This document shows positions 25,292 through 35,052 of a stretch of DNA of 64,000 nt, piece after piece. The translations under genes and the position numbers were made by a program. The stretch is taken from positions 24,315-88,314 of the forward strand of contig NZ_JAIVEM010000163.1 in the NCBI RefSeq assembly GCF_020404765.1. Direction: 5' to 3'. The notes below the pieces were generated by a model that was given only the letters and a program-made list of their open reading frames with translations, had not been told where the DNA came from and ran no database searches. The stretch's first letter is position 1, and each line of letters starts with the position of its first letter. The DNA comes from Paenibacillus sp. BJ-4. Lineage in GTDB: Bacteria > Bacillota > Bacilli > Paenibacillales > Paenibacillaceae.

Positions 25292-28200
25292 CTATTTTGT
25301 TTTAATTGTTTCTTCCATAACTCTTACTTTCAACAAGTTTCCAGGTTCATTGAACTTGCCTAACTCAGAAGGTGTAATACCATAATTAATATGAGTTCCC
25401 TTTTTAGGTAATCCTTCATAATGGTATCTAATATTAGGCGATTTCTTCGATCCTCTTTGCTTAACTGCTGAATTTTGAATATATTTGAAATAATCCTGGG
25501 ATACTATAAATTCAACAACACCCTCTTGTGTCCCTTTAGGGACCCCAAGATTTTCAAACCCGCCTTGTTTGGGCGAACTAACCAATTTTTCTAGGCTTGT
25601 TGTAACCCATTTTTCAGGATTCATTCCCGGTAATGCAGGTTGTAGTTTTCCTTGCTCAATAGTCGGATTTATTTCTTCCATACTCATTTTTCTGAATAAG
25701 GAAACCCCGTCTACAGGAATTGTCTGAGTATCATAAACATTCCCTTTTTCCTCACACATGTACCCGCTCGGGTCCACGTAGCGGATCGGGTTATTCCCTA
25801 CATACGCATACAGATTCAATCCATCCCCGCGATACGTATCTTCTTGGGTAAAGCGGGCAATGACCGGATTGTAGAAACGCGCTCGCAGGTAATACTGCTG
25901 GGTTACACTATCCCACGCCTCTCCCGCATAGCGGAAGCGGTTTTCGATCTGCTCTGCCATCGACAACGTATTCCCGAACGCATCGTATTCGTAGCTGTTC
26001 TGAATTCCGCCCTTGCGGTCGGTCAGATGCAGGGCATCTCCGTGTGGGTTATTTACATAATAAGACGGATTCCCTACCTCGTCCACCCGGGCCAACCACT
26101 CATGTCCGCGTACAAATGAGGTCTGGACTCGAGCTTCCTCATCCAGTTCGTTCACCATATGCCAACCGTCATACACAAAGTGGTTGAACTTTCCATTCTC
26201 TTCTACACCATTGCGAAGTCCTTCCGGATCATACAGGTGGCGGATATAGCTACCGTCGGACTTCTCTGCCTGCACCGTTCGGTTAAAGGCATCGTAAGCA
26301 TACGAGATACTTTCCTGTCCGCTTCGCTCTCGCAGCAGGTTCCCCTGTGCATCATATTCGTATCGCGTCTGCTGTCCTCGCGATCCCGTTTTCTGATCCG
26401 AACCTTCACCCAGCGCCTCTTCCAAAACCGACAGCAAACGGTTCAGGGAATCGTACGTATAGCTCGCTTTATGGTCGTTCCACATTCGACTTAGCCGATT
26501 TCCCACCGCATCATAGGATAAGCGTTCCGTACCCCAGCCCGGGTATTCGGCTTCCACCAGTTGCCCTATGGCGTCGTAGCGATACTTCGTTCGTTTTCCA
26601 TTTTCGTCCCGGGCGATCTGGTGACCGTTGTTATCATATTCATAACGATGCTGTAGGAGCGGACTTCCGTCCGGCGATTGCGCTAACAGCTTCGAGACAT
26701 TTCCTTCTGTATCATAGTCATATGCCATCTCGATACCGTTGCCATACAGAATGGAGGCTACACGGTTGCCGTGTACGTATCCATACTTCGCCAGCAGTTC
26801 TTCATCCTGTCGGATCTCGGAGACACGTCCAGCCAGATCGTAGCGGTATTCCGTGGTCCGGTCCCCCGCATCGGTCTGAGCAATCCGGTTGCCTTCCGCA
26901 TCATATTCGTAAGCCAGTATTTTATGGCCCGGCCTGCGATCTTCTGCCGCATTGGTACTCATCAGGCTGGCAAACGCTGCGCTCATATTCCCACTGCTGC
27001 TCATATATTTGCCCGTCAGCAAACCATCTTCATTGTACGTATAATCATATCGCGTATGCTCGTTAGTCGCCGTTTGCAGCAAACCGTCTTCCCGGTACAT
27101 GTAGGATTCTTCCATACCACTTGACATCTCACGCCGCTTGATCAACCGGTCATTGAAGTTATATGCATACTCTATGACCTTGCCGTTGCGGTCCGTTTGG
27201 CGGGCCAAGCGGCCTTCGGTGTCATACTGGTACAGCATCTTCTGCTGATCCGTGTCCTGTATAGCAGACAGCTTGCCTAAGCTGTTGTAATCATACTGCG
27301 TCGTTTGACCGTTTCCATCCGTTGAGCTGACGATATTCCCCGCATAGTCGTAGCGGTAATGCTCCGTGCTACCGTCCGCTTTGTGAAGGGCCGTGATCTT
27401 ACCCCAACCGTCTACGGTATGGCGAGTCAGATGGCCTTCACCATCCCGAATGCCTATAATGTTACCTGCCGCATCGTATATATATTCTTGCTTTACGATG
27501 CCTTGTCCTGCCATCCCTGGTGCCATCACTTGCTTCACTCGGCCACCAAGGGTGTACGTGTATTCTACTCCAACGCCACCCTCCATTTTGCTGACCAGTT
27601 CACCGAATTCATTATATCGGCTACGTTCCATGATCTGGCCATATGAGTCAGCCACCTCAATTAACCGGCTCAGACGGTCATAGGTGAAGGTCATCCCCGG
27701 TCCATCGTCAGTAGCCGGATCATACTGATTCGGCGTAACTTGCTTCACGATATTCCCCGTCTTGTCATAGAACAGACGGGTGGTACCCCCGCGTTTTCCG
27801 ATCATGCGGATACGCCGGTTCATCGAGTCATACGCATAGGTTACCTTGCTGCCGTTCGTATCCGTCTCTTCGATCACGTTACCCGTGCGGTCGTATTTCA
27901 AATAGACGCTGCTGGCCCGTGCATCTTTACCCTCTCGGCGGCTGATCTGAACCATTCGATCCACGGCATCGTAGCTAATCTCGGTTTGATACCCTTCCGG
28001 AGTCACAATCTCGACCACATTGCCGTTACGGTCATAACCGTAAGAAGTAACAGCATCCACCAATCCCGGTACACGATCAGTCAAATCTTCAGCATTCAGC
28101 ACTTCCACGCGCCGTTGCAGCCATCCGGCTTTGTTATATTCGTAGCGGATGAACCGATCCTTTTGCTCATTCAGTTTCTGTCTTTCCGACGTTTTCTGGT

Positions 28201-31200
28201 TTAGGCAATCGTACGTATAACGAATTTCCGCTCCTGTATCATCCTCAATGGCGATCACCCGATTATTCCGGTCATAGCTGTAACGAACACTTTGATAGTT
28301 CTCCGCGTAACCCGTTTCGCTAACATACTCCTGTGTCCGCTTCTCTTCCAGCAGGTTTCCGGCTTGGTCATAACGGTACAAGGTCAGGCGATAACGAATG
28401 GGACCCGCGCTGATAGCTTCTCCCGAGCTTTCTTCCCCGGCTTCTTCCACAGGCTCACGCTTTTCAATCAGCCAGCCTGCCGTATTGTACACATAAAGCG
28501 TGCCAAAGCGTTCACTATCGTTCGTTCCACGAGCATAGCCTTTGGCATCAATGGCTTTTATTACACGCCCTGCATGATCATACACGAATCGGCGGCTGAC
28601 ATGACCTTCTGCATCGGTAATCTGAACCAAACGATTCATGACATCATATGCATACTCGGTGCCCGGTCCATCATCAACAATCGGATCATAATGTTCCGGT
28701 AAGATCATTTTGCTTATATTCCCGGCAGCATCGTATTTCATGCGAGCGATACTGCCCTCCGGATACATCGCCTTGATCCTGCGCCCCCGGTGGTCGTACT
28801 CGTACTCTGTTCCGAGTCCATCATCTTCCGCGTGGTTATAGTAATTCGGTTCAATCTCTTTTAAAATGTTATCGTTAATGTCGTACCGAGTACGGGATAC
28901 GTTCTGCGCCAGATCCGTCATCCGAACCAGACGATCCATCGCATCGTAACGATACTCGGTGCCTTTGCCATTGTCTATACGGGCGACATAATCGTTAGGG
29001 AGCACTTTTTTGACCAAATTGCCCATCTTATCATAGAACATTAATGTAGTGTTGCCTTCAGCATCTACGATGCGTGTACGCTTGTTCAAATGGTTATATT
29101 CGAACTCTACCGTACCATAGTCCGTGGTAATGCTCATCATCCGCGCGGCCTCATCAAACGTATATCGGTACTCATTGCCTTCCGCATCTTGCACCTGAGT
29201 CGGTGCATCCGTATGATCTGTTCCATACGAATAAACTGTCGTGTGACCGAGCGCATCCGTGCTGCTCAGTACTCGGCCGTGTGAATCATACGTATAAGAA
29301 ATGACCGCCTGATTTCCATCTCCAATGCTGGTCTTCTCTTCGATCAGCCTTCCCATGGCATCATACGTGAACCATTTCTCTGTTACGCCGTTAACAGCAA
29401 CCTGAGTCAGATTTTGATCCTGATCGTATTGATGCTCAGTACGTGTTCCGTCTGGACGTATTTCTTCCACAAGATTACCAAAGATATTATATGCCCATTT
29501 TGTGGTGTGCCCCATAGTATCCGTATGACTTGATTTATTTTGGTACGCATCATACGTAAAGGACTCGCGAGTTCCATCACTGTAGATCGTATCCGTCACC
29601 AAATCATCGGCATTGTATTCAAAATTCTCAACGACTCCTGTGGCATGATACGTAAAAATAGTTCTCCGTTTCGCATCATCGTATTCAATATCCGTGACAT
29701 GATCGTCTGCATCCCACTGGCTGATTACCCGACCATGATGATCATATTGATTTCGAACATACCTATGCCCATTCTGGTCCGTGATCGCCTCAATTCTTCC
29801 TTCGGCATCATAAGCATATGAGGTCACTCCCTCATTCGGATACGTTACACGAGTCAGAAAATCTCCTTCATATTCGTACTTTACTGTTCTGCCTATATTA
29901 TCAGTGATGCTGTAAAGTTTGCCACCTGAATAGGTAAAGGTTATTTCCTTACCACCCGGGGTCGTTAACTTGCACAATCCTTCCACATCGTATTCCAGCA
30001 ACGTTTCATTGTTAGAGCGATCCTTGATTTTCAGTAGTCGTCCATCCTGATCATATATATAAGTTCGACGCTCTTTATCGGTTAAGCGATACACTTTGGT
30101 AACCGAATCCTCCGAGAGGTTATAATCCTGTTTCCCTCCCATCTCGTTAACCCACTGGTCGTCTTGCAGGATAAAACGTTCATAGTGTCCATCCGTGCAT
30201 ATGACCAGGATATGATCTTCCACCCGCCGAATGCAGCTCTCATAGGTAAAGGTAAAGCCACGCCCCGTGCTGCCGGTCATAGAATTGGTGGAAGTATAAC
30301 TGCGGACCATCTCAATCGCCTGACCAATATCCTGAACCACCATATCTGTAGCCGTAAAATAAAATCTACCTTTCACTACATCAATCGGATCTCCGCGTGT
30401 AACGAGGTTTCCTATACTGGATATCAGTGACTTTTGTAAATTCTGTATCGTTAGTGACTCTTTGACATTTCCATGCTTTCGGTAATCATCCGCCATAGAG
30501 CCTGCCATATCACCTACCACTGAGGATAGATAAGAGCCGATCTTGTTATTACCTGCAAAAGAAAATGCTCCTCCTACAAGGCTTCGGGTCAAGTTAGATT
30601 TAAGATCTGTTTGTCCGGTATTCATCACATCTTGAACCGTTCCCGCTGCAACTCCACCTGCCACTAGACGTGAATAGATATTGAGAGCACCTGTACCGCA
30701 TTTTACCCCCGCCATAAATTTCCCGGCTACAGTTGCACTGATAAATCCATTACTAAAGCTGCTCATATAATGTCCAATCAGCGTCTCGCCTGGACGGGCA
30801 TTTGGATCAAATATAGCCGTAATCCCTGTATTAATTCCTCCACCTATGGAAGGGACGATGAGAGCACTTGCACCTCCAGTGAGAAATGCTACTCCAGCTA
30901 CTGAAACCGTTACCGCCCCATATTTAACCACATCGTATAACTCTTGGTTCCCTCCCAGAACAGTATCTCGCATGAAGTTGTACGATTGAGAGAGATCATC
31001 TGCTCTGGCCTTGGCGATATCCTGCTGTCCCTCACTGGACTCACTGGCAGCGACTACCATCGTCGTAGCTCCTGCAGCGAGTGTGGCACTGGCAGCAGCC
31101 ACAACTAAAGGAGCGGCTGCACCCGCTGTTAGAACAGTTACCGCAACACCCACAGCCACTGCTCCAATAATCATGGCTATTTTTCCAAAACCTACTTTTT

Positions 31201-32773
31201 GCTTGCCTGCCTCCAACTTATTCACGAGGGCCTGACGTTTAGCTGCCGCATTATTATTTACCTGTTTCATCACCTGCTGATCCTGAGCAATTAGAGCACT
31301 ATCATCGTATTGTACTGCTGGAGCTTTACCAGGTTTGCCCTCATAAAAGATCGTGGTAGCTTGAGCATTGCTTGTGTCCTCGATCCAGATCACCTGTTCC
31401 GGATTTACCCCTTCTACCGGACTGCGGGAAATAGCTACAAGTTCACCAGCTGTCAATTGAATTTGCTTTGGGGCCGGTATTTCACCAGCAAGATCAATAA
31501 TGAAATCTGTGGTGGCCTTAACACACATATCCGTATCAGAGAGGATTTCAACCTTTCCGTCGCCTGTAAGCTGGAGCTTAATGCTCTCCTGGCTATTAGC
31601 CGCAAATATAACATCCTGACCAGTGAGCCTCATTTCCTTATCCGAGTCATTCGTTAATGACTTTATAACAGGATCGGAAGATTTCTGACTATATTTGCTT
31701 TGTTCAGCCCCTCTTCGAACAGAGCTTATCGCAATAGCTCCTGTTTCCAAAGCCGTTGGAAAATGAAGCTTGACCGGTGAGCCCGGCTTGGGCATCATGT
31801 AGGCACTTTGATTGTCCATACCCGTGGAATAGGGGAACCAGCAAGTACCTGCATCGTCATTTGTGGAGTCAATATCCAAATGCAGTTTGATCTGATTACG
31901 CGATATCTGTGTAATCCGTCCCTCCAAAGAAAGTCCCTGAATGGCAGCGTTCATTATTTTATTGGTTTTGATAGTACTTCGCGAAGTTAACGTATATGTA
32001 TATAGCAGTTCCCCTTTGACAACAGATGCTGCTACTTCACATACAACATACGGTTTATGCTGAAAATCAACTTGTGCTCCCAGTCCTAATGCCGCTCTGC
32101 TCTCCACTTTAAACAAAGTATGATCAGCCACGTATTCCATTTGGGAAGATGATTCAAAACGACTTTGCATCGTATAAGAATCATTTTCCAACTTAGCCGT
32201 CTCCTGCCCCTCTGGTATACCCAGTAAAAGTGACGGAGCCTCTTCGGACATAACCGGAATCACTACGGTATGTAGATGAGAGGCCATACGCTTGATGAAT
32301 TGCCAATCCGTCTCTTCATATTGTAAAAGTAACTGCCCTGTCTTGATATTTCCTGTCGTTTCATCCGAGCAATGTGCTCCAGGATAATCTTCCAATAGGT
32401 TGTCTACAATTTGCCCGTACGTTTTTTGCTTGTTTTGAAACGATCGCTTTTTCCACTCCAAATCCAACTGGTACGTGAATGATACAGCTTCGATCTCTAG
32501 ATAATTCACCCCCTGTACATGCTGCACAACCGCTTGTTTGATGATTCCTTTAAAAATTGATTTTTCCTTTTTGGCATCTATCGGATGGGCTTTAAAAAGT
32601 GAAACCTTATCATCAACACTCATTCTCTGCAGGCTCTCGCCATGATGTTCAGGGATAACGGCTTTAAAACGAAGAACCGCATGTTCATTTATTTTTTGTA
32701 ATAAGCTTAATTGTTCTACCCTCTGAATGTTATAGGGGAAATCAAGTATTAATCCGGCATAAAAAGTTTCCAT
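25292..32773 (-). CDS. VgrG-Rhs fusion effector with C-terminal toxin domain
   Basis: 2493 residues. Residues 1-~390 are VgrG/phage gpD-like (QRVEQLSLLQKINEHAVLRFKA, LLQYEETDWQFIKRMASHLHTVVIPV), with a gp5-like OB stretch (GRITQISRNQIKLHLDID...WFPYST). Residues ~525-780 carry hydrophobic glycine-rich helices. From ~790 a DUF6531 entry (GDPIDVVKGRFYF) leads to ~1500 residues of YD repeats forming the Rhs cocoon. The core ends in YLRARFYNPVIARFTQEDTYRGDGLNLYAYVGNNPIRYVDPSGY. The last 155 residues are a variable toxin of uncertain type; SLFRKMS and WVTTSL recall ADP-ribosyltransferase folds. Start ATG behind AAGGGAGG. The spike, transmembrane and Rhs parts imply delivery by the adjacent contractile-type machine. 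Confidence 0.88.
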   Translation of the reverse strand: METFYAGLILDFPYNIQRVEQLSLLQKINEHAVLRFKAVIPEHHGESLQRMSVDDKVSLFKAHPIDAKKEKSIFKGIIKQAVVQHVQGVNYLEIEAVSFTYQLDLEWKKRSFQNKQKTYGQIVDNLLEDYPGAHCSDETTGNIKTGQLLLQYEETDWQFIKRMASHLHTVVIPVMSEEAPSLLLGIPEGQETAKLENDSYTMQSRFESSSQMEYVADHTLFKVESRAALGLGAQVDFQHKPYVVCEVAASVVKGELLYTYTLTSRSTIKTNKIMNAAIQGLSLEGRITQISRNQIKLHLDIDSTNDDAGTCWFPYSTGMDNQSAYMMPKPGSPVKLHFPTALETGAIAISSVRRGAEQSKYSQKSSDPVIKSLTNDSDKEMRLTGQDVIFAANSQESIKLQLTGDGKVEILSDTDMCVKATTDFIIDLAGEIPAPKQIQLTAGELVAISRSPVEGVNPEQVIWIEDTSNAQATTIFYEGKPGKAPAVQYDDSALIAQDQQVMKQVNNNAAAKRQALVNKLEAGKQKVGFGKIAMIIGAVAVGVAVTVLTAGAAAPLVVAAASATLAAGATTMVVAASESSEGQQDIAKARADDLSQSYNFMRDTVLGGNQELYDVVKYGAVTVSVAGVAFLTGGASALIVPSIGGGINTGITAIFDPNARPGETLIGHYMSSFSNGFISATVAGKFMAGVKCGTGALNIYSRLVAGGVAAGTVQDVMNTGQTDLKSNLTRSLVGGAFSFAGNNKIGSYLSSVVGDMAGSMADDYRKHGNVKESLTIQNLQKSLISSIGNLVTRGDPIDVVKGRFYFTATDMVVQDIGQAIEMVRSYTSTNSMTGSTGRGFTFTYESCIRRVEDHILVICTDGHYERFILQDDQWVNEMGGKQDYNLSEDSVTKVYRLTDKERRTYIYDQDGRLLKIKDRSNNETLLEYDVEGLCKLTTPGGKEITFTYSGGKLYSITDNIGRTVKYEYEGDFLTRVTYPNEGVTSYAYDAEGRIEAITDQNGHRYVRNQYDHHGRVISQWDADDHVTDIEYDDAKRRTIFTYHATGVVENFEYNADDLVTDTIYSDGTRESFTYDAYQNKSSHTDTMGHTTKWAYNIFGNLVEEIRPDGTRTEHQYDQDQNLTQVAVNGVTEKWFTYDAMGRLIEEKTSIGDGNQAVISYTYDSHGRVLSSTDALGHTTVYSYGTDHTDAPTQVQDAEGNEYRYTFDEAARMMSITTDYGTVEFEYNHLNKRTRIVDAEGNTTLMFYDKMGNLVKKVLPNDYVARIDNGKGTEYRYDAMDRLVRMTDLAQNVSRTRYDINDNILKEIEPNYYNHAEDDGLGTEYEYDHRGRRIKAMYPEGSIARMKYDAAGNISKMILPEHYDPIVDDGPGTEYAYDVMNRLVQITDAEGHVSRRFVYDHAGRVIKAIDAKGYARGTNDSERFGTLYVYNTAGWLIEKREPVEEAGEESSGEAISAGPIRYRLTLYRYDQAGNLLEEKRTQEYVSETGYAENYQSVRYSYDRNNRVIAIEDDTGAEIRYTYDCLNQKTSERQKLNEQKDRFIRYEYNKAGWLQRRVEVLNAEDLTDRVPGLVDAVTSYGYDRNGNVVEIVTPEGYQTEISYDAVDRMVQISRREGKDARASSVYLKYDRTGNVIEETDTNGSKVTYAYDSMNRRIRMIGKRGGTTRLFYDKTGNIVKQVTPNQYDPATDDGPGMTFTYDRLSRLIEVADSYGQIMERSRYNEFGELVSKMEGGVGVEYTYTLGGRVKQVMAPGMAGQGIVKQEYIYDAAGNIIGIRDGEGHLTRHTVDGWGKITALHKADGSTEHYRYDYAGNIVSSTDGNGQTTQYDYNSLGKLSAIQDTDQQKMLYQYDTEGRLARQTDRNGKVIEYAYNFNDRLIKRREMSSGMEESYMYREDGLLQTATNEHTRYDYTYNEDGLLTGKYMSSSGNMSAAFASLMSTNAAEDRRPGHKILAYEYDAEGNRIAQTDAGDRTTEYRYDLAGRVSEIRQDEELLAKYGYVHGNRVASILYGNGIEMAYDYDTEGNVSKLLAQSPDGSPLLQHRYEYDNNGHQIARDENGKRTKYRYDAIGQLVEAEYPGWGTERLSYDAVGNRLSRMWNDHKASYTYDSLNRLLSVLEEALGEGSDQKTGSRGQQTRYEYDAQGNLLRERSGQESISYAYDAFNRTVQAEKSDGSYIRHLYDPEGLRNGVEENGKFNHFVYDGWHMVNELDEEARVQTSFVRGHEWLARVDEVGNPSYYVNNPHGDALHLTDRKGGIQNSYEYDAFGNTLSMAEQIENRFRYAGEAWDSVTQQYYLRARFYNPVIARFTQEDTYRGDGLNLYAYVGNNPIRYVDPSGYMCEEKGNVYDTQTIPVDGVSLFRKMSMEEINPTIEQGKLQPALPGMNPEKWVTTSLEKLVSSPKQGGFENLGVPKGTQEGVVEFIVSQDYFKYIQNSAVKQRGSKKSPNIRYHYEGLPKKGTHINYGITPSELGKFNEPGNLLKVRVMEETIKTK

Positions 32774-32805
32774 ATCGATTTACCTCCCTTCTTTAATGAC
32801 TTAAC

Positions 32806-33279
32806 TTATTTACGTTGTCCATTATCAACTATGGAAATGTTGCCGCCAAACAAGCAAGAATTGCAGCAACTGCTTAACATTGCATCCGCGAGGCCCACTT
32901 TGACATCCTCTTTTCCAAAATCCCAGGGTCTGACTATTTTAGGAGTACACATAGCCACACATTCCGGCGGGGGGAGTTGCTCAAGAGGAATATCTTCTTC
33001 TTTCATAAATAGAGAGTTAAACCAGCCGACATCCTGTTTAGGAGCCTTTACGGCTTCTTCCACCTTTTTCATTTCAGCTTGTACTGCCGGGTTCTTGAGG
33101 CTCTTGCACACCCCAAAGGGACGAACATTTCGCTCAGGAAAAAAGTCATGAATATTCAGTTGAGGCTGTTCATGTATGTATTCTCCATGACTCGCAGGCA
33201 CGATAATTCTCGCTGGCCTTGACCCCTGGTCACAAATTGCGAAGGCACCGTGCACCACAAAACTCTTGTCACCACTCAT
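32806..33279 (-). CDS. DUF4280 PAAR-like tip protein
   Basis: 157 residues. It opens with VVHGAFAICDQGSRPARIIVPASHGEYI and continues with FPERNVRPFGVCKSLKNPAV and PPPECVAMCTPKIVRPWDFGKEDVKVG...LSSCCNSCLFGGNISI. This Cys pattern and the FGxC...NP motif define DUF4280, a PAAR-like cap that sharpens VgrG spikes. Its first codon overlaps the stop of the preceding gene by 4 bp, and it stands 32 bp before the VgrG-Rhs gene. It probably caps one of the two spikes and carries the Rhs effector. Confidence 0.85.
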   Translation of the reverse strand: MSGDKSFVVHGAFAICDQGSRPARIIVPASHGEYIHEQPQLNIHDFFPERNVRPFGVCKSLKNPAVQAEMKKVEEAVKAPKQDVGWFNSLFMKEEDIPLEQLPPPECVAMCTPKIVRPWDFGKEDVKVGLADAMLSSCCNSCLFGGNISIVDNGQRK

Positions 33280-33818
33280 AGCGTCAGCCTCCCACTGTAA
33301 GTTTCTACCTTCTCTATTCTAATTCCAAACAGCTCCCTCCTTAATATGCTTTCGGTTATGTCCAGATTGATAACAAGCATCGTCTCATCAATACCTTTAA
33401 TGCGAAAAACAGCATGTCCACGTGTCTTCTCCGAATCAATCACAATATGCTGTATTCTTCCTGCCTTATCAAAAATGGTTTGATCTGATAAACAGTCCAA
33501 TCGATCAACAAGCATCAGCCAGTAGGTGCGCTGGGATTCCATTTTTATATTTGTTAATACAGCACACTTAAAAATCACATGCTCGTCATACATAGAGATT
33601 ACCTTTTTTAGCGTGTCGGATACGAGTAGTACAGGGCGTTCAATAAAATCCGGACAAACATGGTCTTCATCTCCGTTCACGAATACAACCGTCAGATCTT
33701 TAATAGATTCTGCTTGATCCGTTGTTACCTCCAACGTAGAGTTAGCTGTCTTTAATCCCTCAAAAGTGATCAGATGATCCTCAAGACTTTTATCCTGTGA
33801 AATGATAAAGTATTCCAT
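33276..33818 (-). CDS. Imm11/DUF1629-like protein, candidate adaptor or immunity
   Basis: 180 residues, start behind AAGGAGG. The C-terminal half (KCAVLTNIKMESQRTYWLMLVDRLDCLSDQTIFDKAGRIQHIVIDSEKTRGHAVFRIKGIDETMLVINLDITESILRRELFGIRIEKV) resembles the imm11/DUF1629 family often found beside DUF4280 genes; this family call is tentative. Soluble, no signal. Overlaps the PAAR-like gene by 4 bp, so the two products are likely partners in effector loading or protection. Confidence 0.55.
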   Translation of the reverse strand: MEYFIISQDKSLEDHLITFEGLKTANSTLEVTTDQAESIKDLTVVFVNGDEDHVCPDFIERPVLLVSDTLKKVISMYDEHVIFKCAVLTNIKMESQRTYWLMLVDRLDCLSDQTIFDKAGRIQHIVIDSEKTRGHAVFRIKGIDETMLVINLDITESILRRELFGIRIEKVETYSGRLTL

Positions 33819-33875
33819 ACTTCCCTCCTTGACACACCCACTCCATTGTGTCTGGTGACTCCGAAAATTCAGACA

Positions 33876-35009
33876 TTAAGAACATACTTGTATACTGTCA
33901 AGCTGCTGTCCATTTAACTTCAATATTTTAATATCTTTTTGAAGGAACATAGCACCTTCCAGATTGGCCTGGGAAAAATCCGTCTGTTTTAACAAAGCCC
34001 CTCTGAAATTAGCACCTCGCAAGTCCGATCCCTTGAAACTCACCTCTTCTAAATTGGCTCCAGCAAAATTCGTTTCCATAAACGGGGGAATATGAAATTC
34101 CTTTTCTGTGGGCACAACAAAACTTCCCTGAACCTCTTCTAGTTGAGCTCTACATAGATTAGCCCCTCTAAAATCCGCACCATGGATTAAGCTGTAATCC
34201 AAGTTGGCCTCTTGTAGATTAGCATTACGGAAATCTGCACCGATGAGAGGACATCCTACCAAATAGCTCCCTGCCAATGAAGTTTTGGAAAACTGGCTGT
34301 AGCATAAGTTAACTAGCTTAAAATACATACGACTAAGATCTAGATTCCTAAAACTTTCATGTGCATATTGATCATGTTCATTAGGATCAAGTCTGCTTCT
34401 AACCTCTGTACTTTGCTGCTCTTTAGAGTTGAATTTATACACAAGCTCATTAAAATCCTTATACTCGCCCACGCGAATATAGACCTCGTCGTCCTTGCCT
34501 AACGCTATAAATTCCTCCGTCTCTACTACATCTTTCATGACATGTCTTATTAAGTTAGCCATGTAGTTTACATAAAGCGATGCTTCTTCTCTCTTAATTT
34601 GAGATATATCGGCAGAATAGATTTTATTGACATACTTTTTACTATCTTGTATAAGCTGACGCTCAAAGATATCAAGAAAGTTAAATACCCAGTCGGCATC
34701 ATATTCCTTTGCGCATTCTACCGGGTCCATATAGCCTTGATGATCATAAAAATATATCCGGCAACTTGCATCATGATTAATTACGCGATGTCTGAAAAAA
34801 GTAAAATGTATATGCTGAATCTTTCCTTTATCACATTTCTTCTGCAAGTTGAGGGCTTGTATACAACTATCCTTAAAAACAGAAAGAATTTGTCTCGCAA
34901 GTTCATCACGATTATTTATCAAGTATTCGTGTAAGGCTGCAATCTGCTCTATACGATATTTTAGGACACTGTTTTCTCTTAAATGTAATAAAGCTTCATG
35001 ACGTTTCAC
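33876..35009 (-). CDS. Pentapeptide-repeat protein with a unique N-terminal domain
   Basis: 377 residues from GTG 35009 (GGGAGG upstream). Residues 1-~215 are helical and unrecognised. From ~225 come pentapeptide repeats A(D/N)LxX: LIGADFRNANLQEANL, SLIHGADFRGANLCRAQL, and ETNFAGANLEEVSFKGSDLRGANFRGALLKQTDFSQANLEGAMF. These fold as a right-handed square beta-helix. Pentapeptide proteins accompany VgrG genes in many type VI loci, sometimes fused to the spike or PAAR, so an effector or adaptor role is plausible. Lies between the VgrG and imm11-like genes. Confidence 0.8.
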   Translation of the reverse strand: MKRHEALLHLRENSVLKYRIEQIAALHEYLINNRDELARQILSVFKDSCIQALNLQKKCDKGKIQHIHFTFFRHRVINHDASCRIYFYDHQGYMDPVECAKEYDADWVFNFLDIFERQLIQDSKKYVNKIYSADISQIKREEASLYVNYMANLIRHVMKDVVETEEFIALGKDDEVYIRVGEYKDFNELVYKFNSKEQQSTEVRSRLDPNEHDQYAHESFRNLDLSRMYFKLVNLCYSQFSKTSLAGSYLVGCPLIGADFRNANLQEANLDYSLIHGADFRGANLCRAQLEEVQGSFVVPTEKEFHIPPFMETNFAGANLEEVSFKGSDLRGANFRGALLKQTDFSQANLEGAMFLQKDIKILKLNGQQLDSIQVCS

Positions 35010-35052
35010 CGTTGAGGTTGACCTCCCTTGCTACTTCAGGTTGACAAGAAGA

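Noticed and set aside
25760..30400. Dense repeats that might be a CRISPR array or satellite
   Set aside because: They are YD-repeat codons of one open frame; spacing and sequence vary and there is no constant direct repeat.
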